Assembly (NCBI RefSeq): GCF_041914405.1
Contig: NZ_JAYSDK010000008.1
Span: 93,463 to 157,462 of the forward strand
DNA: 64,000 bases
Source: Zoogloea sp041914405
GTDB taxonomy: Bacteria > Pseudomonadota > Gammaproteobacteria > Burkholderiales > Rhodocyclaceae
Reading direction: 5' to 3'
Position numbers and translations under genes: made by a program. The notes under the pieces were generated by a model that saw only the letters and a list, made by a program, of their open reading frames with translations, was not told the DNA's origin and ran no database searches. Of the stretch, positions 57,877 through 64,000 are shown piece by piece (position 1 is the stretch's first letter; each line of letters opens with the position of its first letter).

Positions 57877-59541
57877 CTAACCAGAATCCCGCAGGGCACG
57901 CCGAAGAATCTTGCCCACATTGCTCTTCGGCAATGACTCGCGGAACTCCACGAAGCGAGGAACTTTGTAACCCGTCAACCCGGCCCTGCAGTGTTCGATG
58001 AGAGCCTCTGCAGTCAGGTTCGGATCCTTTCTCACGACGAAGATCTTCACTGCCTCGCCCGAATGCCCGTCAGGGACTCCGAGGGCGGCAACTTCCATCA
58101 CACCGGGATGACTCGCAACTACATCCTCTACTTCGTTCGGATAAACGTTGAAACCGGAGACCAAAATCATGTCCTTCTTCCGGTCAACGATTCGCACAAA
58201 GCCTTCTGGGTCGATGGTTGCCACATCTCCGGTCCGCAGGAATCCATCCGACGTGAAGGCACGAGCGGTATCCTCTGGCCGCCCGAAATACCCCTTCATC
58301 ACTTGTGGTCCCTTCACACACAATTCGCCGGCCTCGCCAGGAGCCACCTCCCTGCCCTCGTCGTCTCGGAGACTTATAGACGTTGATGAAATCGGCAAAC
58401 CGATAGAGTGATTGAACGCGGGCAAGTCGAGCGGATTGATACAGACCGCCGGGGACGTCTCGGTCAAGCCGTACGCCTCCGCCAGCGGTTTTCCGGTCAC
58501 GACCTTCCATCGATCTGCCACGCTCTGCTGCACGGCCATGCCGCCACCGAGGGCAATCTTCAAGGCCGAAAAGTCCAGCTTGGCGAACCCGGGATCATTC
58601 AGAAGCGCGTTGAAGAGGGTATTGACACCTGTAATGACGGTAAAGCGATGGCGCCCCAACTCCGCGACAAAGCCCGGTATGTCCCTAGGATTGGTGATGA
58701 GGACATTGGCTGCACCGATCTTTAGGAAAGTCAGGCAGTTCGCGGTGAGAGAAAAGATATGGTAAAGCGGCAAGGCCGTGATGATGAGTTCCTCGCCCAC
58801 CTTCACATAAGGGCTTATCCACGCATGAGCCTGCAGCAGGTTTGCGACGACATTACCATGCGTCAGCATCGCCCCTTTTGCGACCCCAGTTGTTCCACCC
58901 GTGTACTGGAGATATGCGAGGTCATCATGACTAACAGGCACAGCCTGTAGGTCATGGCCTCTCCCACGATCAAGTGCCGCATTGAACTTCTGGTAGCCCG
59001 GCACACGCCAAGGCGGAACCATTTTCCGCACGTGGCGAATGACAAAATTCACCACCGCCGACTTCGGGAAACCCAGCAGATCCCCCAATCCCGTCACGAC
59101 CACATGGCGCACAGAGGTACGTGCCACCACATCCTGGAGCGTGTGGGCAAAATTCTCGACGATGACAATCGCCTCACAGCCCGCATCACGCAATTGATGC
59201 TCAAGCTCGCGGGCAGTGTACAAAGGGTTTACGTTCACCACCACGCACCCCGCCCTCAACACGCCAAACATGGCTACGGGGTATTGAAGGCAGTTCGGCA
59301 TCATCAGCGCGACACGCGCACCTTTGATCAAGCCTACTTCGCACTGCAGGTATGCCGCAAAATCACGGGAATAACGATCCAGCTCCGCATAACTCATGGA
59401 GCGCCCCATGCACATGTATGCGACCTGCGCACCGAAGGCTCCGACACTCCGGTCAAACAGATCGACAAGCGATGAAAACTCGCTCGTGTCGATCTCAGCC
59501 GGAACGCCTGGCGGGTAGCTTTTCAGCCAGATCTTGTCCAC
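57877..59541 (-). CDS. fadD: Long-chain-fatty-acid-CoA ligase
   Basis: It activates fatty acids to acyl-CoA through an acyl-adenylate. The 554-residue adenylate-forming enzyme has the P-loop-like YTGGTTGVAKGAMLTH near 215, the EAYGLTETSPAVCINP motif near 345, and the FACS region DGFLRTGDVATIDPEGFVRIVDRKK, with the C-terminal catalytic Lys in GKILRRALR. The start is GTG with a strong AAGGAGG Shine-Dalgarno. It lies just upstream of the ilvBN leader; a link to branched-chain metabolism is not evident. Confidence 0.93.
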   Translation of the reverse strand: MDKIWLKSYPPGVPAEIDTSEFSSLVDLFDRSVGAFGAQVAYMCMGRSMSYAELDRYSRDFAAYLQCEVGLIKGARVALMMPNCLQYPVAMFGVLRAGCVVVNVNPLYTARELEHQLRDAGCEAIVIVENFAHTLQDVVARTSVRHVVVTGLGDLLGFPKSAVVNFVIRHVRKMVPPWRVPGYQKFNAALDRGRGHDLQAVPVSHDDLAYLQYTGGTTGVAKGAMLTHGNVVANLLQAHAWISPYVKVGEELIITALPLYHIFSLTANCLTFLKIGAANVLITNPRDIPGFVAELGRHRFTVITGVNTLFNALLNDPGFAKLDFSALKIALGGGMAVQQSVADRWKVVTGKPLAEAYGLTETSPAVCINPLDLPAFNHSIGLPISSTSISLRDDEGREVAPGEAGELCVKGPQVMKGYFGRPEDTARAFTSDGFLRTGDVATIDPEGFVRIVDRKKDMILVSGFNVYPNEVEDVVASHPGVMEVAALGVPDGHSGEAVKIFVVRKDPNLTAEALIEHCRAGLTGYKVPRFVEFRESLPKSNVGKILRRALRDSG

Positions 59542-59760
59542 CTTGCCTCCTTGGCCGCATCAGACATCTGGCAGAGGGAACCTTGCCCATCTACTAGGCT
59601 CCGCCATCCAGAGCCCTTTGACGGCTTGCAAGAGGTGGCTCCCAACACGCCGCGCCCGCCACCTGTCGTACCCCCAGCAGCCTCCGAGGAGGACGGACCT
59701 TTCCGAGCCCCCCTTCAGCCCAAAACCCCGGTTACATGCGATACAGCATCAGCTCGCCCG

Positions 59761-60210
59761 TCACGCCTGGTCTTCCTCGGCAGGCCAATTGCGGATGTAG
59801 TTCTTCAGCATCCGATTCTCGAAACTCTGCTCTTCCAGCACCGCTTTCGCCACATCATGGAACGACACCACCCCAAGCAACACCGCGTCATCCATAACGG
59901 GGAGGTATCGCTGATGGTGCTCCACCATCTGCCTGCGGAGTTCGTCCATTTCCATGTTCGGCGCAGCCACAACGGGAGTCGTCAGCATTGCATCTGCAAC
60001 CGGTAGTTCCTGCCAAGCAGCTCCCGCTTTCTGGGTGCCGAGCAAAACCTCCCGAAAAGTCAGCAAACCCGCCATGCGTCCTTTATCGAACACCACCAAA
60101 GACCCAACATCCTGCTCCGTCATGATGGCGACGGCCTCGGACAGCGCTTTGTTGGGTGCAATGGTAAAAAGTACCTTGCCCTTGATCGCGAGGATTTCAC
60201 TGACCAGCAT
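59761..60210 (-). CDS. CBS-domain pair protein
   Basis: The 149-residue protein is a tandem CBS module: first domain about 1-65 (SEILAIKGKVLFTIAPNKAL, then DVGSLVVFDKGRMAGLLTFREVL), second about 75-135 (VADAMLTTPVVAAPNMEMDEL, then HHQRYLPVMDDAVLLGVVSFHDV). Such modules bind adenine nucleotides and sense energy state; no effector domain is attached. The ATG at 60208-60210 has AGGAA eight bases upstream; an earlier ATG nine codons before is possible. It lies alone between fadD and fdxA. Confidence 0.9.
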   Translation of the reverse strand: MLVSEILAIKGKVLFTIAPNKALSEAVAIMTEQDVGSLVVFDKGRMAGLLTFREVLLGTQKAGAAWQELPVADAMLTTPVVAAPNMEMDELRRQMVEHHQRYLPVMDDAVLLGVVSFHDVAKAVLEEQSFENRMLKNYIRNWPAEEDQA

Positions 60211-60388
60211 TTTTTCGTTCCTATGGATAGCGCTCATGCGCCTGAAAATGGTTACTGCAGGCGATGGTATTCGATTGCAGGGACAGCGAAAAGTCCGCGG
60301 GGATCAGGGCCTTCCCTTACATATCACCCACTAACCAGACACTGTCCATTTTCAATTCAGGCTGCCGGGCCTTCTACACCGAGGGGCG

Positions 60389-60712
60389 TCAGCGCTCCAG
60401 AAACTTCAGCTTATCCTTGACGCCACGCCACTGGTCCGCATCCGCGGGAGGATCCTTGCGTTCGACAATCGGCGTCCACTGCGAAGCCAACTCTGCGTTG
60501 AGCGCGATGAACCCTTGCTGATCCACTGGCACGTCATCCTCTGCGTAGATTGCCTCAGCGGGGCACTCCGCTACGCACAGCGTGCAGTCGATGCACTCCT
60601 CCGGATCGATCACGAGGAAATTGGGTCCCTCCCGGAAGCAATCCACCGGGCAAACATCAACGCAGTCGGTGTACTTGCAACGAATGCAGTTCTCGGTAAC
60701 AACATAGGCCAT
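60389..60712 (-). CDS. fdxA: 7Fe ferredoxin FdxA
   Basis: This is a low-potential electron carrier with [3Fe-4S] and [4Fe-4S] clusters. The 107-residue protein starts MAYVVTENCIRCKYTDC. Cysteines 9, 17 and 50 fit the 3Fe cluster and 21, 40, 43 and 46 the 4Fe cluster, offset by one from Azotobacter vinelandii FdI, whose layout it follows; C12 and C25 are extra. The C-terminal tail about 60-107 has the family pattern ELASQWTPIVERKDPPADAD. It is divergent from trxA across a 337-base gap. Confidence 0.96.
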   Translation of the reverse strand: MAYVVTENCIRCKYTDCVDVCPVDCFREGPNFLVIDPEECIDCTLCVAECPAEAIYAEDDVPVDQQGFIALNAELASQWTPIVERKDPPADADQWRGVKDKLKFLER

Positions 60713-61049
60713 GGGCGTGTGCTCCTGTATGTCTTGGCGTTGGCACTCGCGGAGATACCTCGCAGCACCAAGTCTTGCCATAAATGGTTCAGGGGCCGAA
60801 ATATACTCCATTCGCCACAGCGGAAGCTCCTGCCGCACCTCCTCGGCCTCCCAACCATCAAAGAACGCGGAAATCTTGCAGCCGATTGCTTTATCACAAT
60901 TTAGCCGAACTGGCGAGAAAAACGCTTTTCTTGCAAAGCAAGATTCGCTAGCATGATCATCACCATCATCCAGTTGTGTAGGCCTCGCAGCCCCAATGCG
61001 CTGCCTTACATCGCCTGCAACACCCCCAACCCCGAATGTACGAGGCATC
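60713..61049. other. 337-base intergenic region between divergent fdxA and trxA
   Basis: The minus frame stays open through it, but the translation has no recognisable domain and no Shine-Dalgarno-backed start, so I do not call a gene. A 6-base-pair palindrome (TCTTGC-AAA-GCAAGA) lies at 60929-60943, and an AT-rich patch at 60890-60905 could hold a promoter. No convincing -35/-10 pair was found for either gene. Confidence 0.5.
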
Positions 61050-61376
61050 ATGAGCGAACACATCCACTATGTCACTGACTCCAACTTTGAGGCAGAGGTA
61101 CTCCAGTCCGCCAGCCCTGTGCTCGTGGACTATTGGGCGGAATGGTGTGGCCCGTGCAAGATGATCGCGCCCATCCTCGACGAAGTCGCCAAAGAATACG
61201 AGGGCAAGCTCAAAGTAGCGAAGCTGAACATTGACGAGAATCAGGACACCCCGGCCAAGTACGGCATTCGCGGCATTCCGACCCTCATGCTTTTCAAGGG
61301 TGGCAACATCGAGGCCACCAAGGTCGGCGCGCTATCGAAGTCCCAGTTGGCAGCGTTCATTGACAGTCACCTCTAA
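61050..61376 (+). CDS. trxA: Thioredoxin 1
   Basis: TrxA is the general cytoplasmic disulfide reductase. The 108-residue protein starts MSEHIHYVTDSNFEAEVL, has the active site WAEWCGPCKM (residues 30-39), the buried-Asp strand VLVDYWAEW, and the cis-Pro loop GIPTLMLFKGG. GAGG lies five bases before the ATG. It precedes rho by 161 bases, the conserved trxA-rho order. Confidence 0.98.
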   Translation: MSEHIHYVTDSNFEAEVLQSASPVLVDYWAEWCGPCKMIAPILDEVAKEYEGKLKVAKLNIDENQDTPAKYGIRGIPTLMLFKGGNIEATKVGALSKSQLAAFIDSHL

Positions 61377-61404
61377 ATCAGGTTAAGTTAGAAAAATCCT
61401 CGTC

Positions 61405-61439
61405 GATGCCAGAACGAATGTAATAACCGTTCTGGCATC
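61405..61439 (+). repeat. Perfect inverted repeat between trxA and rho
   Basis: GATGCCAGAACG pairs with CGTTCTGGCATC (12 base pairs, 11-base loop), 28 bases after the trxA stop. No T tract follows on the plus strand, so it may be a weak terminator, a 3'-end stabiliser of trxA mRNA, or part of the rho leader. Confidence 0.55.
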
Positions 61440-61537
61440 AAGGTGCAGTTCCGGTATCCAGCCGCTGCACAAATCGTGACAGCTCTGTCACATCCTAGGT
61501 CTTTTACTCCCCACATCTCCCCTCACCGCTGCCCGCC

Positions 61538-62797
61538 ATGCAACTCTCGGAGCTGAAGTCCCTCCATGTTGGCCAATTGCTTGAAATGGCCATTGCCAAC
61601 GAAATCGAGGGCGCCAATCGCCTGCGCAAGCAAGAGCTCGTTTTCGCACTTCTCAAGAATCGCGCCAAAAAGGGCGAGCCCATCTACGGTGATGGGGTCA
61701 TGGAAGTATTGCCTGACGGCTTTGGTTTCCTTCGCTCACCAGACACCTCCTATCTGGCAGGCACCGATGACATCTATGTCTCCCCCAGCCAGATCCGGCG
61801 ATTCAATCTCCACACCGGCGACACTGTCGAAGGCGAGATTCGTACGCCCAAAGACGGAGAACGGTACTTCGCGCTGGTCAAGGTCGATAAAGTAAATTTC
61901 GAGCCCCCAGAAGCCTCTAAGCACAAAATCCTCTTCGAAAACCTGACCCCTCTTCATCCCAATCAGTGCCTGAAGCTGGAGCGGGATATTCGTGGAGAGG
62001 AGAACATCACCTCCCGGGTGATCGACATGATCTCCCCGATCGGCAAGGGGCAGCGAGGGCTTCTGGTTGCCCCGCCGAAGAGTGGCAAAACTGTGATGCT
62101 TCAACACATCGCACACTCGATTACTTCGAACCATCCCGATGTCGTCGTAATCGTCCTGCTGATCGACGAGCGTCCCGAAGAAGTCACGGAAATGCAGCGC
62201 TCGGTAAAGGGCGAAGTCGTTGCCTCAACGTTCGACGAACCGGCCATTCGGCACGTACAAGTGGCCGAAATGGTGATTGAAAAGGCAAAGCGCCTTGTCG
62301 AACACAAGAAAGATGTCGTTATCCTGCTGGATTCCCTGACTCGCTTGGCACGGGCATACAACACCGTTGTTCCAGCCTCAGGCAAGGTCCTGACCGGCGG
62401 CGTTGATGCCAATGCCTTGCAGAAGCCGAAGCGCTTCTTCGGGGCTGCCCGAAATATCGAAGAGGGCGGCTCTCTGACGATCATCGCAACTGCTCTTATC
62501 GATACAGGCAGCCGCATGGATGACGTTATTTACGAGGAATTCAAAGGCACCGGCAATATGGAAATCCACCTGGATCGCCGTATGGCTGAAAAGCGCGTTT
62601 ACCCTGCGATCAACGTCAACCGATCCGGCACTCGTCGCGAAGAGCTCCTTCTCAAAGCGGATGTGCTCCAGAAAGTCTGGGTTCTTCGTAAACTCCTTTA
62701 CGGCATGGATGACATCGACGCAATGGAGTTCCTCCTCGACAAGATCAAGGCAACGAAGAATAACAACGAGTTCTTTGACGCCATGCGTCGCGGTTGA
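61538..62797 (+). CDS. rho: Transcription termination factor Rho
   Basis: Rho is a hexameric RNA-dependent ATPase that ends transcription at rut sites. The 419-residue protein has the N-terminal helix bundle (1-47), the cold-shock-like RNA-binding domain (about 50-120, DGFGFLRSPDTSYLAGTDDIYVSPSQI in parts), Walker A APPKSGKT at 178-185, Walker B VVILLDSLTRLARAYN, and the Q- and R-loop region GVDANALQKPKRFFGAARNIEEGGSLT in parts. Length and motifs are canonical. No intrinsic terminator is visible after the stop. Confidence 0.99.
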   Translation: MQLSELKSLHVGQLLEMAIANEIEGANRLRKQELVFALLKNRAKKGEPIYGDGVMEVLPDGFGFLRSPDTSYLAGTDDIYVSPSQIRRFNLHTGDTVEGEIRTPKDGERYFALVKVDKVNFEPPEASKHKILFENLTPLHPNQCLKLERDIRGEENITSRVIDMISPIGKGQRGLLVAPPKSGKTVMLQHIAHSITSNHPDVVVIVLLIDERPEEVTEMQRSVKGEVVASTFDEPAIRHVQVAEMVIEKAKRLVEHKKDVVILLDSLTRLARAYNTVVPASGKVLTGGVDANALQKPKRFFGAARNIEEGGSLTIIATALIDTGSRMDDVIYEEFKGTGNMEIHLDRRMAEKRVYPAINVNRSGTRREELLLKADVLQKVWVLRKLLYGMDDIDAMEFLLDKIKATKNNNEFFDAMRRG

Positions 62798-62984
62798 TAC
62801 TCAATTTTTTGCAGAGACAGCAGCACATGACCCAGCAAACCTTGCCCGGGTCAAGCTGCGGAAACAGATTCTTCACGTAGATCTCGGACGCACCTTGCTC
62901 CCCGCAGCAAAGGCTGAAAGATTAATCGTTGCATTTAATGAATTGGTCATTTTTTGCTCGCTGAGCAAGACGAGGCACCTGCAA

Positions 62985-63526
62985 GGGTTTTCGACGCCAG
63001 ACGGCCATCAGCAAGGCGCCGATGGCTAGCTCCCGGGTCATCCGCTCGCCCATCGACCAGCCGACGATCTGGCGTGAGAACAGATCGAGCACCACCGACA
63101 GATACAGCCACCCTTCGTGGGTTCGGATGTAAGTGATGTCGGTCACCCACGCCGTGTTGGGCTCGGCGACGTCGAACGCCCGCTTCAGGTGGTTCGGTGC
63201 CACTACAGCCGGCTTTCCGCTGCGAAACCCAGGCCGACGTGTGTAGCCCGTCTGGGACTTCCGGCCGGCCTGGCGCATTAGCCGGGCCACCCGGTGCTTG
63301 CCACAGCGCTCGCGCAGATCGTTGCAGACCTTGCGGTAGCCATAGACCCGCCCGCTCTCGAGCCAGGTTGATGTGCGAGAGCGCTCACGCGTCGGTCGTC
63401 TTGGCTGCGCGGTGAATGGGGCTGCCGGCGCCATGCATAGTAACCGCTGTGATGGACCGCCAGCACAGCACACAGGCGCCGCACCGGGTGGCGATCCTCG
63501 TGGGCCTGAATGAACGCATACATCAC
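62985..63526 (-). pseudogene. IS3-family orfB transposase fragment (frameshifted, 3' truncated)
   Basis: The first frame gives MYAFIQAHEDRHPVRRLC and GYYAWRRQPHSPRSQDDRR; near 63380 the homology moves to another frame, STWLESGRVYGYRKVCNDLRERCG, then continues into the rve core NTAWVTDITYIRTHEGW with the first catalytic Asp and SRQIVGWSM. The usual HSDQGSQY motif with the second Asp is missing, so it cannot be active. Confidence 0.85.
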
Positions 63527-63787
63527 CCGGACTGCCTGGCAAAGTGCGCGGCGGCCCTTTTTAAGATGTCGCGCTCTTCAGTTATCCGACGCAACTCCGC
63601 CTTGAGGTGCCGGATCTCTTCGCTCTGGCTGTCCTGCTGGACACCCTGCGCCGGCGGAACGTCTTAGCGTTTGATCCAGGCCACAGCTCGGCCACCGTCG
63701 TCTTGCCCTGCAGGAGCTCCATCACACCAACGCGCTCTTGCGCTTGGCCGTCCGGCGCTTGATTTCGTCTTTCATCTCCGCACTCAT
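63523..63787 (-). pseudogene. IS3-family orfA remnant (multiple frameshifts)
   Basis: Pieces of an IS3 orfA lie in three frames: MSAEMKDEIKRRTAKRKSALV ending in a stop, then MELLQGKTTVAELWPG, then SEEIRHLKAELRRITEERDI and LKRAAAHFARQSG, which ends in a TGA overlapping the orfB start (GTGATG). The last part is the leucine-zipper end of the family. Confidence 0.75.
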
Positions 63788-63820
63788 GTGTCGCCCCTTT
63801 TAAGGTTAACACCTGAGCAG

Positions 63821-64000
63821 GGTTTCACTGGGACAATACAGCTATAGCCAGACATGCCACATGTGGCTGCTGAGCGCCTAGCCAGTGATTCTAATTTTGC
63901 GTTTTTCCGCCCTATCTCGGAGTTGGAATGTTCGGTTGATGGGCAGGCGAGACGGTGCAGTGTTTTTTGCTTTTAAAAACATAAAGCCCCCGCAGAGATT
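63821..64000. other. No gene recognised at the right edge
   Basis: The last 180 bases are more AT-rich than the backbone and contain no supported frame. A run of T (TGTTTTTTGCTTTTAAAAAC) and the segment AAAGCCCCCGC near the very end could belong to a terminator cut by the window edge. Confidence 0.4.

Larger units (their letters stand above)
62985..63820 (-). mobile_element. Degenerate, truncated IS3-family element
   Basis: Downstream of rho, the minus strand holds remnants of both IS3 frames: orfA (helix-turn-helix plus leucine-zipper type) and orfB (rve integrase). The reading frames are broken by at least three shifts. The orfB similarity stops after the AVWRRKP segment near 62988, so the left end, including the second catalytic Asp and the Glu, is lost. 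No terminal inverted repeat or target duplication could be recognised; the right boundary near 63820 is approximate. Confidence 0.85.

Noticed and set aside
60713..61063. N-terminal extension of fdxA (an open frame 117 codons upstream of its start)
   Set aside because: The family N-terminus begins at MAYVV; the upstream translation has no domain and would make the ferredoxin twice its normal length.

Overview
The window looks like a chromosomal backbone segment of a high-GC betaproteobacterium, most likely from the Rhodocyclales (Azoarcus, Thauera or Dechloromonas type). The evidence is gene order and protein character: yhbY/rlmE-ftsH-folP-glmM-pstS, carAB-greA, dapB-bamE-fur, recN-nadK-hrcA-hemH, a Ser/Thr kinase beside grpE-dnaK-dnaJ, and fimV-truA-trpFBA-accD-folC-dedD-cvpA-purF. 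The genus is an inference; no rRNA or tRNA gene is present to settle it.

Layout. 0-5.5 kb (minus strand): partial pstS, glmM, folP, ftsH and rlmE, divergent from yhbY. 6-11.5 kb (minus): a DUF4149 membrane protein, greA, carB, and carA with a clear promoter and a leader hairpin. 11.5-15.4 kb (minus): a hybrid histidine kinase, dapB, bamE. 15.5-21.3 kb: fur, then recN and nadK (minus), then hrcA, hemH and a small membrane protein (plus). 21.3-23.8 kb: an orphan protein with two AP2-like units, a TrxC-type thioredoxin, and a Ser/Thr kinase fused to a cyclic-nucleotide-binding-like domain. 23.9-27.9 kb: grpE-dnaK-dnaJ behind a near-consensus sigma-32 promoter and ahead of a strong terminator. 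27.9-35 kb: an orphan amino-acid-type binding protein, cysS (minus), then a plus-strand envelope cluster (TPR lipoprotein-like protein, L,D-transpeptidase, two cyclophilins, lpxH). 35-47 kb (minus): an unbroken, often overlapping run of 11 genes from fimV down to purF, mixing tRNA modification, Trp, fatty-acid, folate and purine synthesis. 47-54 kb (minus): asd, leuB, leuD, a previously easy-to-miss 41-residue entericidin, leuC, an M48 lipoprotein protease, an MFS transporter, and a YdcH-type protein. 54-60.7 kb (minus): aroC, ilvN, ilvB with a Val-rich leader peptide and attenuator, fadD, a CBS protein, fdxA. 61-62.8 kb (plus): trxA and rho. 63-63.8 kb: a frameshifted, truncated IS3-family remnant.

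The most interesting signal is upstream of ilvBN. A 26-codon open reading frame with nine valine codons sits between a promoter-like sequence and a GC-rich hairpin with a long U tract, just before an AHAS-I-type ilvBN pair that is not followed by ilvC. Its VVVVRVV core resembles the Escherichia coli ilvBN leader peptide IvbL. Other items worth attention are the carAB leader hairpin placed at the very 5' end of the transcript, the shared C-terminal domain of the TPR protein and the neighbouring L,D-transpeptidase, the AP2-like orphan, and the kinase/cNMP-domain fusion next to the heat-shock operon. No CRISPR array, prophage, toxin-antitoxin module or defence island was seen; most of the window is ordinary housekeeping sequence.
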